Source of the DNA: Lyngbya sp. CCAP 1446/10
GTDB taxonomy: Bacteria; Cyanobacteriota; Cyanobacteriia; Cyanobacteriales; Microcoleaceae
Direction: 5' to 3'
Length of the DNA: 64,000 nucleotides
Assembly: GCF_026130175.1 (NCBI RefSeq)
Contig: NZ_JAIGNI010000027.1
Coordinates: 1-64,000, forward strand
Shown: positions 25,865 through 36,684 of the stretch, piece after piece
Layout of the letters: each line of letters starts with the position of its first letter
Position numbering within the stretch: the first letter of the stretch is position 1
The notes under the pieces: generated by a model
What the model was told of the DNA's origin: nothing
What the model saw: only the letters and a program-made list of their open reading frames with translations
Databases searched by the model: none
Translations under genes and position numbers: made by a program

Positions 25865-28348
25865 TTATGCTGCCTCACGGACTGGCTGACGGATCGGAAT
25901 TTGAATCAAAAACTTAGTTCCTTGGCCCAGCGTGGAAAAACACTCTAGCTTACCGCCATGTTTTTCGGTGATGATTTGATAGCTGATTGCCATCCCCATG
26001 CCCGTTCCTTTGCCTACGGGCTTAGTGGTGAAAAATGGATCGAAGATTTTCTGTTTCACCGATTCAGGCATTCCCGATCCATTGTCGGTGATGCCAATTT
26101 CTACCCATTCTGAACCTAACATGGTAGTGCGGATGATAATTTGATTGGGGCTGGCTTTGATTTCTTCGTAAGTGCGATCGCCCTTCACTTCATCGAACGC
26201 ATCGATCGCATTTGCCAAAATATTCATCACCACCTGATTTAATTGTCCGGGGTAACATTCGACATGAGGCAACTGACTGTAGTCCAGAATCACTTCGATC
26301 TCAGGGTTCTCCGTCTTGACTTTGAGGCGATGTCCCAGAATCAGCAATGTACTGTCAATGCCTTCATGAATGTCAACCGCTTTGAATTGGGCCTCATCAA
26401 GGCGAGAAAAGTTTCGCAGCGATATGACAATTTCCCGAATCCGATTTGTGCCAAGTTTGATAGAAGACAACATTTTTTGCACATCTTCTACCAGAAATTC
26501 CAGATCGATTTCCTCAGCTAAGGCGCGAATTTCGGGATCGTCGCCCGGATGGCGCTGTTCGTAGAGGCGGATCATCCGCAGCAAATCTTCAGTGCAATCA
26601 TTCAGAGGCGTGATGTTGCCGTGGATAAAGTTGACTGGATTGTTGATTTCATGGGCAACCCCTGCCACCAGTTGACCCAGGCTGGACATTTTTTCGTTCT
26701 GCACCATTTGCACTTGAGCGGTTTGCAGCGCGCTCAGGGTTTGCTCTAGCTGCCGAGCTTGATCGGTGGCGATGACTGCCAGTTCGTGAATGGCAGCAAC
26801 TTGAGGTAGGGAAGTCCAGCAGGCGATCGCCACCGCTACAAACGCCAGCGTCATCAATAAAATAATCAGAATTTCGGGATTGAGAGCATTGCTTGTAGGG
26901 CGAATCCAGGTACACACGAACCAGCTTACCGTGGATGCAGCGCAGACCAGCAAAATTAGAATGCTGACCTGAGCCATTAGAAAATCTCGGTCTTTGACTG
27001 GGTTTTGGGGTTTCGCGTGCAGTCGATCCCACCAGGCGGGCCCGAATGGCGCGAAGGAACTGCGTCGCACGATCGCATCCAGGGCAATCAGAACGATCGG
27101 CAACAGAATACCAATCAGAAAATCTTGCCAACCCCAGGCAACCCCTCCCACTACTAAGGCAATAAATTCAAAGATCGCAATCCCAAGGGACAAATGTCCC
27201 CATCGGACATCAGGATCGTGGCGGCGCAGCCACAGCGCCAGATGAACGAACATAATTGAAACGACCAAGCACACACAAGAGATCACCACAATGCGGTTGA
27301 CATCACCCCATACCAAAAACAGGAGGCTACTGAGTAAGGTTAAAATCAGCGCAGGTTCCAGTGTTCCTCGACGCGACAACACTCCAAACACTGGAGCCAT
27401 GTTTCCATCTAACGCTCCCTGATACAAAAAGCGCGGTGTATTGGACACTGTTGTGGCGGTTCCCAGAAGGCAGCTAGAGGTAATCAACAGGGTCATCAAC
27501 AAAGAGGTATAAGATCCCCAAAACGGTTTAGCTGCTGCCACCAAATTGGCATAGAGATCGCTACCGAGTGATGTGTCGCTTGCCAGTCGCATGAACACCC
27601 AGGAGCCCCCAATGTAAACGAAGGGCATTAACCAGGCAAACCAGGACAGAAATTTGAGGGTCATCTCTGGTTTTTTGCTATCTGCAATAAAGGCGGCCAC
27701 AGTGTCAGAGGAGTAGAAAGCATAGGCTGCCCAGAAATACCACTTCAGCCCGTTGGGAGAACTAATGGAGCTGAATTTAGATGGCAACAAGCCCGGACTG
27801 TCGGGTGCAAAGGCTAACCAGCCTAAGCCTTGAGCAATAAATAGGAAGAGAAAGCCGATCGACGGTAGCACAAAGAAGAGGTGCAAAATTGCCAGCGCTC
27901 GCGACCCACTAAACGCCACAAAATATGCAACCAGCGTGAAGCCAATTTCCAGGGCTTTCTCTGGCACTGTCAGATTCATCGGTTCGAGATGATGTTGCAC
28001 CAGAGCCGTGAGGACGATCGCGTTAATCGGAGGAACCGACACCCAACTCAAATAGTAGGCAAAACCCACATATCGCGCCACTGCCGGATAGTTCGGCAGC
28101 AAGCGAGCCACATAGCTGGGAGTCCCACCGGAAACATCTTGCCACTTGCTGCCAAGTTGCCGCATTTGTAGGCTCAATAGCATCCCCACCAGCACACCGG
28201 GAATCCAAACCCACAGGGCGGCTGTGCCCAGTTCTTGATTGATCGTGGGAGCCAGCGTCAGCCAGATGAGAAATCCCACGACACTAAAGCCCCAGGCTTC
28301 CGCAACAGTGAGGGTGCGCTGTAACCGAATCGGTGTGGAATACTCCAT
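25865..28348 (-). CDS. Amino-acid-permease-like transporter fused to histidine kinase
   Basis: The 827-residue product is unusual. Residues 1-430 form an APC-superfamily permease with about twelve spans ([13 protein letters not shown], the broken-helix-like stretch in [41 protein letters not shown]). Two further spans (455-480, 492-515) lead into a short coiled coil and a kinase: H-box [12 protein letters not shown] with His566, and ATPase boxes [21 protein letters not shown] and [10 protein letters not shown]. It probably senses a transported substrate, or the transport process, and signals by phosphorylation, in the manner of CbrA-type kinases, which use an unrelated SLC5 transporter. Substrate is unknown. 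A REC-kinase and a PAS-kinase gene follow upstream on the same strand. Confidence 0.88.
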   Translation of the reverse strand: MEYSTPIRLQRTLTVAEAWGFSVVGFLIWLTLAPTINQELGTAALWVWIPGVLVGMLLSLQMRQLGSKWQDVSGGTPSYVARLLPNYPAVARYVGFAYYLSWVSVPPINAIVLTALVQHHLEPMNLTVPEKALEIGFTLVAYFVAFSGSRALAILHLFFVLPSIGFLFLFIAQGLGWLAFAPDSPGLLPSKFSSISSPNGLKWYFWAAYAFYSSDTVAAFIADSKKPEMTLKFLSWFAWLMPFVYIGGSWVFMRLASDTSLGSDLYANLVAAAKPFWGSYTSLLMTLLITSSCLLGTATTVSNTPRFLYQGALDGNMAPVFGVLSRRGTLEPALILTLLSSLLFLVWGDVNRIVVISCVCLVVSIMFVHLALWLRRHDPDVRWGHLSLGIAIFEFIALVVGGVAWGWQDFLIGILLPIVLIALDAIVRRSSFAPFGPAWWDRLHAKPQNPVKDRDFLMAQVSILILLVCAASTVSWFVCTWIRPTSNALNPEILIILLMTLAFVAVAIACWTSLPQVAAIHELAVIATDQARQLEQTLSALQTAQVQMVQNEKMSSLGQLVAGVAHEINNPVNFIHGNITPLNDCTEDLLRMIRLYEQRHPGDDPEIRALAEEIDLEFLVEDVQKMLSSIKLGTNRIREIVISLRNFSRLDEAQFKAVDIHEGIDSTLLILGHRLKVKTENPEIEVILDYSQLPHVECYPGQLNQVVMNILANAIDAFDEVKGDRTYEEIKASPNQIIIRTTMLGSEWVEIGITDNGSGMPESVKQKIFDPFFTTKPVGKGTGMGMAISYQIITEKHGGKLECFSTLGQGTKFLIQIPIRQPVREAA

Positions 28349-28444
28349 CGTTGCCTTTTTCCTTAGCTATTACCTTGATAGTCTCATTTACCATTTGAAA
28401 TACAAAGCAACCAGCCGCAGTTCGGTGCAAGTTTTCTTTTCTTC

Positions 28445-29671
28445 TCATCGATCTGACTGAGTTTTGCAGGAAAGAGCCACGTAAGGAAGCGCGACTGTAA
28501 AGGTAGTACCAACGCCGATTTTGCTTTCGCAGCCGATCGCACCTCCTTGCAATTCAACCGCTTTTTTAACAATTGTTAATCCCAAACCGTTACCTTTAAT
28601 CTTTCCAGTATTCTTGCAGCGGTAGAACATTTCAAATATTTTCCCTACTTCGGTTTCTGGGATGCCGATACCTTCGTCTCGGATGCGCATAATTAGTAAC
28701 GGAGAGTTAATATTTGTCAATTGGGAATTGGCAAACAAACACTGAGGAGATAAGCAGAAAATAGCTTTTTTGTCTCCCTCGCCTGCTTGACGGCATTCCA
28801 ATTCCAAAATGACTTGCCCGCCGTTTGGCGAATATTTGATAGCGTTGACGATTAAGTTAGAAATAATGCCGTGGAGCAATTGTTGATCTAATATGGCGCT
28901 GGTAACATCTGACGTAATTAATGTTAGTTTGTGTTTTGCTTCATTTCCTAACTGCAATTGATCCAGCAAGTCTTGACAAAATTCGACTAAATTTATCGGT
29001 AATGGATGACATTTGAGTTTGCCTGCTTCTGCTCGCCCCATGAACAGCATATCGTCGATTAGCTGGTTCATCTTCTGGGTAGCTGAGTGGACTAGCCGCA
29101 GGGTTCTGACTTGGGATTCGTCACTGCTGCGAGTGCGATCGAGCTCTAGGAGTTCCGCAGAGATTAAAATCGCGTTGAGCGGATTCCGCAATTCGTGAGC
29201 AGCCATTGAAATATATTGGTTTTGGCGGTGCGATTTTTCTTCCACCGAATTTCTCGCTGCTTCCGAAGCTTTGAGAGCTTGTCGCATCTTGGTTTCGATT
29301 TCGTGCCTGTGCAGGGCAATCTCGATCGCCACCCGCAAATCATGTTGTTGAAATGGTTTGATAATATAACCAAATGGGTTTGTAAGTTTCGCTCTTTGCA
29401 GCGTTTTCTCGTCGGCATAAGCTGTTAAAAATACTGTTGGTACATCTACCTTGGTTCTGATTTTTTCGGCTGTTGTTATACCATCCATGTCACCTTTAAG
29501 CACGATATCCATCAGCACTAAATCTGGCCGTTCTTCTGCGACTTTTTCCAGGGCTTCTTCCCCTGAAGCAACCGTAGCTGTTACTGTATAACCCAGTTTT
29601 TTCAACCTGCCTGCTATGTCTTCGGCGACAATCACTTCGTCTTCGACCACCAAAATCTTGATCGGGTTCAT
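28445..29671 (-). CDS. Receiver domain plus histidine kinase (REC-HisKA-HATPase)
   Basis: The 408-residue soluble protein has a receiver at 1-125 with Asp55 (VLMDIVLKG) and Lys105 (IIKPF). A coiled linker joins it to a HisKA domain with His159 ([12 protein letters not shown]) and an ATPase ([30 protein letters not shown]). The receiver-first order suggests that phosphotransfer into it controls the kinase output. It is eight bases downstream of the four-PAS kinase gene, so they form one operon and very likely one relay. Confidence 0.93.
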   Translation of the reverse strand: MNPIKILVVEDEVIVAEDIAGRLKKLGYTVTATVASGEEALEKVAEERPDLVLMDIVLKGDMDGITTAEKIRTKVDVPTVFLTAYADEKTLQRAKLTNPFGYIIKPFQQHDLRVAIEIALHRHEIETKMRQALKASEAARNSVEEKSHRQNQYISMAAHELRNPLNAILISAELLELDRTRSSDESQVRTLRLVHSATQKMNQLIDDMLFMGRAEAGKLKCHPLPINLVEFCQDLLDQLQLGNEAKHKLTLITSDVTSAILDQQLLHGIISNLIVNAIKYSPNGGQVILELECRQAGEGDKKAIFCLSPQCLFANSQLTNINSPLLIMRIRDEGIGIPETEVGKIFEMFYRCKNTGKIKGNGLGLTIVKKAVELQGGAIGCESKIGVGTTFTVALPYVALSCKTQSDR

Positions 29672-29679
29672 ATTATTTT

Positions 29680-32271
29680 TTAAATGCGCCGTCGATAAGT
29701 CAACTCAGCGAAACTAATATCGTAACAAATTCCGCACTCACTGTCAATGACAAGAGTTCCATCTAATTGGCAAGTCAACATCCGCACTAATCGCAATCCT
29801 AATGTTTCGGTATTTTCTACGTCGAAACCCGCCGGAAATCCCCTGCCGTTATCTTGAATACTTAAGTGAAATTGCTGAGAAGTTATTTCATGAAAATTAA
29901 TATTAATTTCACCTGCCAAACTTTTGGTAAAGGCATATTTTAAGGAATTAGAAACCAATTCATTAATGATTAAACCGCAAGGAATTGCGGTTTCTATATT
30001 TAAAGAAATTGGGTCAACGTTGATATTGAATTGGATGGAAGTATTGCCGGAACTAAAAGATTGATACAAATTAGCAACCAAATTTTCAACGTAGGGCGGG
30101 AGATCGATCCGATCGAGATTTTCGGATTGATAAAGTTGCTCGTGAATCAGAGCCATTGAATGGATGCGGGTTTGGCTTTCTTCAAATAAAGCTAGCGTAG
30201 GTTCGTCTTCAATGTATTGAGCTTGAAGTTGCAGCAGGCTGGAAATTACCTGCATATTATTTTTGACTCGGTGGTGAATTTCTTTGAGCAATACTTCTTT
30301 TTCGCGGAGTGCTGCTTGGATGCGAGCAGAAGTCAATTTGCGATCGCTAATATCTTCGCAAATACCAGCGATGCGGTAAATATTGCCCGATTCATCGTAA
30401 ATAGGAAAAGCTCGATCGCACACCCAGCGCATTGTGCCGTCTGGCCGAAAAATCCGATATTCGATATTGGTGGACTCACCCTGCAACACTCGCCCCATTG
30501 AGTCTTCCAACAAATGTTTATCTTCTGGATGCACCCACTCCATCATTTTTAAGGGCTCGGCATATAATTCTTCGTTGCTGCGCCCCCAGATTTGTTCGTA
30601 AGCTGGACTCAGATACAATAAATCGGTGAATTCAGCAGACATTAGCCAGAAGGAATTTTGGATATTTTCTGCTAGCTGGCGAAAGCATTCTTCACTTTCA
30701 CGGAGCGCTTTTTCGGCCTGTTTGCTTTCGCTAATATCTTCTGCAATGCCAACAACGCGGTAAACTTCACCAGCTTGATTTATAATTGGAAAAGCCCGAT
30801 CGCGAATCCAGCGAATTTCGCCGTCCGGCCTGACAATTCGATATTCTGTCTCGTCTTCAGTTACAATTTTTTTAGAAAATTTAGCAATAACGCGAGCTCG
30901 ATCTTCTGGATGGAGGGAATCTACTAAAAAATGTCCGCCAGCATACAATTCAGCACAGCTTCTGCCCCAAATTTCTTCGTAACCTGGACTGATATAAATA
31001 ATTTCCTGCGGTTGAATGCCTACCATCCAAAACACGCTTTCAATGTTTTCGGCTAGCTGTCGGAATCTTTCTTCACTTTCTTTCAGTGCTGCTTCAGCTT
31101 TTTTCCCTTGCGTAGCTGCAACCACCGCATCGCTAATATCGCGCTGCACGCCAAAATACCCCACGATTCTTTCGAGAGAATCGTAAATGCAAATATAGTC
31201 GCCTTCCACCCAAATTGTAGTCCCGTCAAACTTGCGATTGTCATTTTCGATGTGAATTCTGCCAGCATCAAAAAATTGCCTGAATATCTCTCTGCAGCCA
31301 GCCAAGTTGTGGGACAATAAAAAGTTAAGAGTTTGGCCAATGAACTCTTCCCGATTAGCTCCGTATTGAGTGATCAAAGCATCGTTTGCCTTCGTTATCC
31401 GCCCGTTAGCAAATACGTAATCCAAAACTTTTTCCTTTTCAGCGGCATTTTTCCAGTGCACGGGTTCGTCCAGCATCATAAAGAAAAAGCCATCTAAAGA
31501 TTGAGAGAAAAACAATTCTAGCTGTTCCTGGCTTTCCCGCAAAGCTTCTTCGGCGCGCCAGCGAGAGAGAATTTCTTCCTGCAATTGATTGTTGGCTGTT
31601 TTCAAGTCTTCAGTGCGCTTTTGATATTTAATTTCTAGCTGATTTTTGATTTCTTCCAGCGCTATTTCTGCCTGTTTTTTTTCGGTAATATCTTGAGTAA
31701 CGACCATTCCTGCAAAAATTTCTTCCCGGTCGTTTTTAACGGGAGCAATTGTTGTTGAATAAATGCGATCGCGGTATTTATATTCAAAATTATTCTCTTT
31801 TCCTGCCAAAGCCGCGCGATATGTAGTCTCAAAAAGTGGCAAATCTTCAGGTGGGGATACTTCCCACAATGTTTTGCCTTCCAACAGTTCTTTGGACAAA
31901 CCAACTGGTGCCAAACCTTGACCGTCAACGAGAGTATACCGCAAATCGCGATCGAACAAAAATACCGAGCCATTCGGATAATGTTTGATCAGAGTTCGGT
32001 ACATTTCCTGGCTTTTTTCGAGAGATGCGATTAACTGACTTCGCTCGTCGTCGGCGATATCCAATTCAGTTGCGAAACCCGAAGAACCTGCATTTTTGAC
32101 TGCTTTGAGTTGTGCTGCTAATTTCTGACACAATTCTCTCTGCTGCTGCAAATGCTCTTCGAGTTCGCGAATTTTTTCGCTTTGCTCTGCTACCAATGCT
32201 TCGCAGGTATCGAGAAGTTGATTTCCTGCGGGATAGCTACGTCGCGCGTACTCGGTGGGATCAATACACAT
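29680..32271 (-). CDS. Four-PAS sensor histidine kinase of the HisKA_2 type
   Basis: The 863-residue soluble sensor has an N-terminal coiled coil (20-60), four PAS/PAC units (about 90-198, 252-380, 402-514, 530-642) and a HisKA_2 dimerisation domain with [19 protein letters not shown], in parts IHHRVKNN (His667) and SSLLQLQ. A HATPase_c follows ([28 protein letters not shown]). There are no membrane spans, so the signal is cytosolic (redox, light or small ligand; cofactor not visible). PAS3 and PAS4 are close copies of each other ([24 protein letters not shown]). It is co-transcribed with the receiver-kinase gene that follows by eight bases. Confidence 0.93.
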   Translation of the reverse strand: MCIDPTEYARRSYPAGNQLLDTCEALVAEQSEKIRELEEHLQQQRELCQKLAAQLKAVKNAGSSGFATELDIADDERSQLIASLEKSQEMYRTLIKHYPNGSVFLFDRDLRYTLVDGQGLAPVGLSKELLEGKTLWEVSPPEDLPLFETTYRAALAGKENNFEYKYRDRIYSTTIAPVKNDREEIFAGMVVTQDITEKKQAEIALEEIKNQLEIKYQKRTEDLKTANNQLQEEILSRWRAEEALRESQEQLELFFSQSLDGFFFMMLDEPVHWKNAAEKEKVLDYVFANGRITKANDALITQYGANREEFIGQTLNFLLSHNLAGCREIFRQFFDAGRIHIENDNRKFDGTTIWVEGDYICIYDSLERIVGYFGVQRDISDAVVAATQGKKAEAALKESEERFRQLAENIESVFWMVGIQPQEIIYISPGYEEIWGRSCAELYAGGHFLVDSLHPEDRARVIAKFSKKIVTEDETEYRIVRPDGEIRWIRDRAFPIINQAGEVYRVVGIAEDISESKQAEKALRESEECFRQLAENIQNSFWLMSAEFTDLLYLSPAYEQIWGRSNEELYAEPLKMMEWVHPEDKHLLEDSMGRVLQGESTNIEYRIFRPDGTMRWVCDRAFPIYDESGNIYRIAGICEDISDRKLTSARIQAALREKEVLLKEIHHRVKNNMQVISSLLQLQAQYIEDEPTLALFEESQTRIHSMALIHEQLYQSENLDRIDLPPYVENLVANLYQSFSSGNTSIQFNINVDPISLNIETAIPCGLIINELVSNSLKYAFTKSLAGEININFHEITSQQFHLSIQDNGRGFPAGFDVENTETLGLRLVRMLTCQLDGTLVIDSECGICYDISFAELTYRRRI

Positions 32272-32307
32272 ATAGCAATTCTCAAGTGAGTGAGGTACAG
32301 ATTCGGA

Positions 32308-32336
32308 ATTGGGAATTGGGAATTGGGAATCTTGCC
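32308..32336. repeat. GGGAATT heptamer tandem repeat
   Basis: Short run of GGAATTGGGAATTGGGAATT upstream of the PAS-kinase start. The same unit is expanded at 38347-38452. Confidence 0.8.
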
Positions 32337-32393
32337 CGTTCTAGCTATTTTTGCAAGAGGTCTAATTAGGAAGTCTCCATCGACATTTTATGC

Positions 32394-32792
32394 TTATTCG
32401 ATCGCCAATTTACAGGTATAGTCAACCAGCCTTGACAAAAATGAGTCGCGATCGACTAAAGTCCATCTGGGATCGAAATTCGACCAGTTTTCACCATCTT
32501 CGCTAATTCTGACAGTTCTAAACTCTCGCTGCTTGCAGTTAACTTCCATCTGCGCCCGCATTTTCTGGTCACTAAACTTCTGAGTTCCTAAAAAAATTCT
32601 GACTGGATAAGAGGGAGCGCCGGGAAAATTTGATTTACTTAATTTTACGCTGCTGGGATCGATGCAAATATCTACAAAACATCTTAATTTTTCGGCGCTG
32701 GCGCTCAAAGTATTGACGGAAACAAAAATCAAAGTAGCTAGAAAAAGGCTTGACAAATTCTTAGTTGTATGTTTTAAAAATCTAGTTTGCAT
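32394..32792 (-). CDS. Secreted protein of unknown function
   Basis: The 132-residue product has a clear signal peptide (NLSSLFLATLIFVSVNTLSASA) with cleavage expected near residue 33. The mature part has four cysteines (LRCFVDICID, EVNCKQREF, VDYTCKL), likely two disulfides, and ends with a block resembling a family of small periplasmic or surface proteins (DPRWTLVDRDSFLSRLVDYTC). Function unknown. The start region is abutted by repeat DNA on the upstream side. Confidence 0.7.
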   Translation of the reverse strand: MQTRFLKHTTKNLSSLFLATLIFVSVNTLSASAEKLRCFVDICIDPSSVKLSKSNFPGAPSYPVRIFLGTQKFSDQKMRAQMEVNCKQREFRTVRISEDGENWSNFDPRWTLVDRDSFLSRLVDYTCKLAIE

Positions 32793-32845
32793 CTGCGTTA
32801 ATTTGCGTACCCTTCCCGAAGGCGAAGCGCCTACATCTGCGGTTA
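32791..32845. repeat. ATCTGCGGTT element, intergenic copy
   Basis: ATCTGCGTTAATTTGCG and ATCTGCGGTT flank a GC-rich hairpin core (CTTCCCGAAGGCGAAGCGCC). The end word equals the terminal repeat of the in-gene element at 1329-1391, although these two are direct rather than inverted here. Confidence 0.5.
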
Positions 32846-32887
32846 TTATATCGAAAAATCAACTCAGCGGTTAAAATCGCTCCTAGA

Positions 32888-32983
32888 CAGACAAAACCCG
32901 CTGTAAGGCGGGTTGAATTTCTTCAGTCCGCGTCGGCGGACTTTGTTTGTGTAGTCGCGAATTCTATTCGCCCTGAATATTTG
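32888..32983. repeat. Interspersed palindromic repeat, copy 3
   Basis: AGACAAAACCCGCTGTAAGG, CGGGTTGAA, then CTTCAGTCCGCGTCGGCGGA, TTTGTTTGTGTAGTCGCG and AATTCTATTCGCC. Fuller than copies 1 and 2, it shows the extra left module ACAAAACCCGC/GCGGGTTGAA. It lies just before the ftsH stop codon and may act as its terminator. Confidence 0.8.
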
Positions 32984-33000
32984 CCGTCAAGATTAGCTTT

Positions 33001-34890
33001 TTAAAGCTGAGGAACATATTGTTCTTTTTCAGGAACAAAAGTGTATTCAGAGACGATTAGCCGCAACTCTTCGCCGTCGATGGTTTCTTTTTCGATTAAC
33101 AAATCTACTAGGCGATCGATCACAGTGCGATTTTCGCGAATAATTCGGCGGGCGTCGTCGTAGCAACGATCGACAATTTCCCGAACTTGCGAGTCAATCC
33201 GAGAAGCAATTTCTTCGGAATATTCCGATCGCGCTGTGTAGTCGCGGCCGAGGAAAATTTCGCTTTGTTGAGCTTCTAGGGCGATCGGCCCCAAGGTAGA
33301 CATCCCATAGCGAGTCACCATTTGGCGGGCCATGCCGCTGACTTGCTGTAAGTCGTTGCCGGCACCGGTGGTGACTTCAGCATCGCCGAAAACTACTTCT
33401 TCGGCGGCGCGTCCACCCAAAGCACCACTAATGCGGGCTAGGATTTGCGATCGAGAAATTAAACCTTGGTCTTCGCTAGGCATAAACCAAGTCAAGCCGC
33501 GGGCTTGTCCGCGAGGAACTAAGGTAACTTTTTGTACGGGATCGTGGGCTTGAATTACAGTACCGACGATCGCGTGGCCGATTTCGTGGTAAGCAATTAA
33601 GCGTTTGCTCTTGCTGTCTACCAGCGGTGTGCCTTCCATACCTGCGACGACGCGATCGACTGCATCGTCAATTTCGAGCATCGTAATCGCTTCTTTGCGT
33701 CGTCTCGCCGTTAAAATAGCAGCTTCGTTGAGTAAGTTAGCCAAATCAGCGCCAGTAAAACCGGGTGTCCGGCGGGCGATGGCATCCAAAGAAATCTCCG
33801 CAGACAGCTTCTTGTTGCGCGCGTGAACTTCCAGAATTTCCAAGCGACCTTTGATATCCGGTACATCGACGCTAACTTGGCGGTCAAAACGTCCCGGACG
33901 CAGCAGCGCTGAGTCGAGCACGTCGGGGCGGTTGGTGGCAGCAATGATGATAATGCCAGTATTGCCCTCAAAACCGTCCATTTCGGTCAGCAACTGGTTC
34001 AGGGTTTGTTCCCGTTCGTCGTTACCACCGCCGATACCAGCGCCGCGCTGACGACCAACTGCATCTATTTCATCGATGAAGATGATGCAAGGAGCATTTT
34101 CTTTAGCTTTCTTGAACAAGTCGCGGACGCGGGATGCGCCGACACCGACGAACATTTCGACAAATTCGGAACCGGAGATGCTGAAGAAAGGGACGCCGGC
34201 TTCGCCTGCGATCGCTTTTGCCAGCATGGTTTTACCTGTTCCGGGAGGGCCAACTAGCAGTACGCCTTTGGGAATCTTCGCGCCGACTGCGGTGAAGCGT
34301 TCGGGTTTTTTGAGGAATGTCACGACTTCGGCGAGTTCTTCTTTGGCTTCTTCTACGCCTGCTACGTCGTCGAACAGTACGCCTGTTTTAGCTTCCATTT
34401 GAAAGCGTGCTTTGGATTTGCCAAAATTCATGGCTTGACCTGGGCCTCCTGGCACGTTGCCGCCACCTCGGCGGAACAGGAAAAACAGCCCTCCTACTAA
34501 CAATAGGGGAAATACTAGATTGCCTAAAACTCCCCAGATGGCGCCGTCGTTGCGCAGCGGGTGAGTGTCGAAGCTGATTTTGGAGTCTCTGAGTCTAGCA
34601 ACGAGTTCTGGGGCATTTGAGGGCAAGTCCACCCGCCACCGCTGCTCGTGATTGTCCAGTTCGGGATCGACGGCTAGGACGATCGCTGTGCGGCCTCCGT
34701 CGTACAAATCAACGCTGGTGACTCGATCGGCGTTTAAGTAATCTAAAAATCTACCGTAGCTCAGGCGGGTGCTGGCGGTGTTCTTGCTCATCTCTGCGGG
34801 GGATGCGGCGAAGGCTCCCTGCCACAGGAAAAAGCCGATGACTAGGGCGGGTAAAGTCCAAAGTAGTATAGTTTGCCAAGAAATTTTCAT
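33001..34890 (-). CDS. ftsH: ATP-dependent zinc metalloprotease FtsH
   Basis: The 629-residue membrane protease has TM1 at about 7-27, a periplasmic or lumenal domain of 90 residues, and TM2 at about 116-139. The AAA module has Walker A GPPGTGKT (214-221), [13 protein letters not shown] and RPGRFDRQ. The M41 protease carries zinc site HEIGH at 435-439 and the third ligand in ATTGAGNDL-type sequence ([14 protein letters not shown]). In cyanobacteria FtsH hexamers remove damaged photosystem proteins such as D1. Length and motifs are normal. Which of the usual four paralogues this is cannot be fixed by eye. Confidence 0.96.
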   Translation of the reverse strand: MKISWQTILLWTLPALVIGFFLWQGAFAASPAEMSKNTASTRLSYGRFLDYLNADRVTSVDLYDGGRTAIVLAVDPELDNHEQRWRVDLPSNAPELVARLRDSKISFDTHPLRNDGAIWGVLGNLVFPLLLVGGLFFLFRRGGGNVPGGPGQAMNFGKSKARFQMEAKTGVLFDDVAGVEEAKEELAEVVTFLKKPERFTAVGAKIPKGVLLVGPPGTGKTMLAKAIAGEAGVPFFSISGSEFVEMFVGVGASRVRDLFKKAKENAPCIIFIDEIDAVGRQRGAGIGGGNDEREQTLNQLLTEMDGFEGNTGIIIIAATNRPDVLDSALLRPGRFDRQVSVDVPDIKGRLEILEVHARNKKLSAEISLDAIARRTPGFTGADLANLLNEAAILTARRRKEAITMLEIDDAVDRVVAGMEGTPLVDSKSKRLIAYHEIGHAIVGTVIQAHDPVQKVTLVPRGQARGLTWFMPSEDQGLISRSQILARISGALGGRAAEEVVFGDAEVTTGAGNDLQQVSGMARQMVTRYGMSTLGPIALEAQQSEIFLGRDYTARSEYSEEIASRIDSQVREIVDRCYDDARRIIRENRTVIDRLVDLLIEKETIDGEELRLIVSEYTFVPEKEQYVPQL

Positions 34891-35112
34891 AAATGCGGGT
34901 GCCTTGAATTGGGGACAGATCGGGTAAGCTGGCGGTGTGGGATGAGTGTGACAAAAGTTTACACTCAGAATCTTAACTAAATTTAACTTAACAATGCACG
35001 ATCGGGCAAGATGATGACGATCGTCGCGATCAAGAAAAAGTTAGGTTAGTTACCATAAGGGCGATCGTCCCGAATATAATGTTTGATGCTGATTTCGATA
35101 CCAATCTAGGTA
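34891..35112. other. Intergenic region between ftsH and the structured RNA
   Basis: No gene is seen. It should hold the promoter of ftsH (minus strand) and possibly that of the downstream RNA/actin unit. Several GATCG words but no clear operator. Confidence 0.5.
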
Positions 35113-35581
35113 AAGTTAGAAGAATCGCCGCAAAACCCACTGTCTTTAAGCGCGGCAGTGTCAAGGGATAAGGCGTCAGGAACCTCAGCCCTGACGGCAT
35201 GAGGCTTGAAAGAGAAATCTAGCAAGCCGTTCTGACCAGCCTAAGTCTTAACTGACTACGTTTTTTGAGTCACGACACCGGGCGGATGCTTAGCTAGTCC
35301 CCTGCCATGTCATTTGCAGTTAAACAGTTTCAAGGTCACTGAAACAGTGCTGCAAGTCTAAAAAGCTCAGAAAACATTGGCCGACAAGCTAACTTTACCC
35401 CGCAAGGGAGGCTCGAAAGAGCAAAATGCTATGCGTACAGGATTGGGAGACTTGAAACGGTAACTGTCCCGTTGAGAGTGCAACACAAAAGCACACCGAA
35501 CCAACCAATCCCAAGGCGGTAGTATATCCAAAACAATAATAAAGCCGTCCTAGAAGGACGGGGTTTCTACCCATTTTTCTG
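35113..35581 (+). ncRNA. Large structured RNA candidate 5' of the actin-like gene
   Basis: About 470 noncoding bases are packed with complementary segments. CGTCAGG/CCTGACG (35174-35180, 35190-35196) has a loop CCTCA that can pair with TGAGG at 35200-35204 as a pseudoknot. Others are GGCTTG/CAAGCC (35203, 35223), CTAAG/CTTAG enclosing TGACT/AGTCA (35253, 35268), and TTGCAG/CTGCAA enclosing GTTTC/GAAAC (35314-35355). CCC-GCAA-GGG and GCTC-GAAA-GAGC are GNRA hairpins (35399-35422). GGATTGG/CCAATCC (35440, 35505) encloses two hairpins. CCGTCCT/AGGACGG (35545-35561) closes the 3' end, and the next ATG is at 35582. The 3' hairpin hard against a start codon is the layout of HEARO/omega RNAs of IscB elements, but no IscB gene is present. 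The 5' boundary is uncertain. Confidence 0.7.
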
Positions 35582-36664
35582 ATGACAACTAGACAGCTTG
35601 TTCCTAATTCGGCTATGCTGACGCAGCAGACTAAGATCGCTTCTCACAAATCGATTATTAGTGCTGATTTGGGTCGTACAGCAACTAAAGCTTGCGTGAG
35701 TCGCAACCCAAATGGTGTTGTATTCATCCCTGCCAACGTGGCTGCGATGCCCGTCGAAAAGGTGCGGGGCGGCAGCTTTGAGTCAAAAGCAACAGACCCT
35801 CTGTTGGATATGTGGCTGGAGCACCAAGGCAAGGGGTACGCCATCGGCCAACTGGCCGCGGACTTTGGCGCTAATCTCGGCGGCGCTGACCAGTCGAAAG
35901 TAGTAGATGCTTTGGTTAAGGTTTTTTCCTGTGCTGGATATTTCCAAATGAAGGGCGAAATGGCAGTAGTGCTGGGTTTGCCTTTTTATTCGCAGGATCA
36001 GTTTGAGAAAGAAAAGGAAGAGATTATCAGCCAACTGCGCTCTCCCCACGTTGTGATCTATCGCGGCGAACGTTTGGAAATTGACATCCGCCACGTTTGG
36101 GTGATGCCGGAAGGATTCGGCAGCCTAATTTGGTGCGAGGCTCAAGACAACAAGGAGTTTTCGCCGGAGTTGCCGGAACTGTCGGTGGCTGTTGTCGATA
36201 TCGGACACCAAACTACCGATTTGTTAATGGTCGATCGTTTCCGGTTCGCCCGCGCGGCTTCTAAGAGCGATTCCTTCGCCATGAACAAGTTCTACGAACA
36301 AGTTGCCTCAAAGATTCCGGGCGCAGACCCTCAATCTCTGTCTTTACTAGAAGCGGTGAATAAGCCGGAAGGCCAACGTTTCTACCGTCCTAGAGGAGCG
36401 ACTAAGCCGACTAATTTAGATCCGATTATTAAGGATTTGCGGGAGGCTTTCGCTAACGAACTGTCCGAACGTTTGGTGCAGTGGCTGCCGGAACGGGTGA
36501 CGGATGTAGTTCTGACTGGCGGTGGCGGCGAGTTTTTCTGGGAGGTTCTCCAACCTTTGCTGAAAGACGCCAATCTTAAGGCTCACTTGGCTCAGCCTTC
36601 TCGGAAAGCTAATGCTTTGGGACAGTTTATTTATGCTGAGGCTCAGCTAGCCACGATAAAGTAA
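35582..36664 (+). CDS. ParM/StbA-like actin ATPase
   Basis: The 360-residue actin-superfamily protein has phosphate-1 loop ISADLGRTATK (Asp29), phosphate-2 loop VAVVDIGHQTTD (Asp206) and adenosine motif LTGGGGEFF (312-319). Other conserved stretches are VVFIPANVAAM, GYAIGQLAADFG and VVLGLPF. The closest known class is plasmid ParM/StbA and Alp segregation actins; cyanobacterial chromosomes carry such genes too. A ParR-like gene follows 20 bp downstream. The likely role is filament-driven DNA segregation or positioning. Start is uncertain: ATG 35582 has no ribosome site and follows the structured RNA directly; ATG 35615 is an alternative. Confidence 0.85.
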   Translation: MTTRQLVPNSAMLTQQTKIASHKSIISADLGRTATKACVSRNPNGVVFIPANVAAMPVEKVRGGSFESKATDPLLDMWLEHQGKGYAIGQLAADFGANLGGADQSKVVDALVKVFSCAGYFQMKGEMAVVLGLPFYSQDQFEKEKEEIISQLRSPHVVIYRGERLEIDIRHVWVMPEGFGSLIWCEAQDNKEFSPELPELSVAVVDIGHQTTDLLMVDRFRFARAASKSDSFAMNKFYEQVASKIPGADPQSLSLLEAVNKPEGQRFYRPRGATKPTNLDPIIKDLREAFANELSERLVQWLPERVTDVVLTGGGGEFFWEVLQPLLKDANLKAHLAQPSRKANALGQFIYAEAQLATIK

Positions 36665-36684
36665 CGCATTAAGGCTTGAACCCT

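Noticed and set aside
35113-35581. Classical parC centromere with iterons
   Set aside because: No direct repeats of 10-11 bp are seen; the sequence is rich in inverted pairs instead, which favours RNA structure.
35113-35581. tmRNA, RNase P RNA or group II intron
   Set aside because: None of their hallmark segments (tmRNA tag frame and tRNA-like ends, P RNA core, domain V hairpin) could be found.
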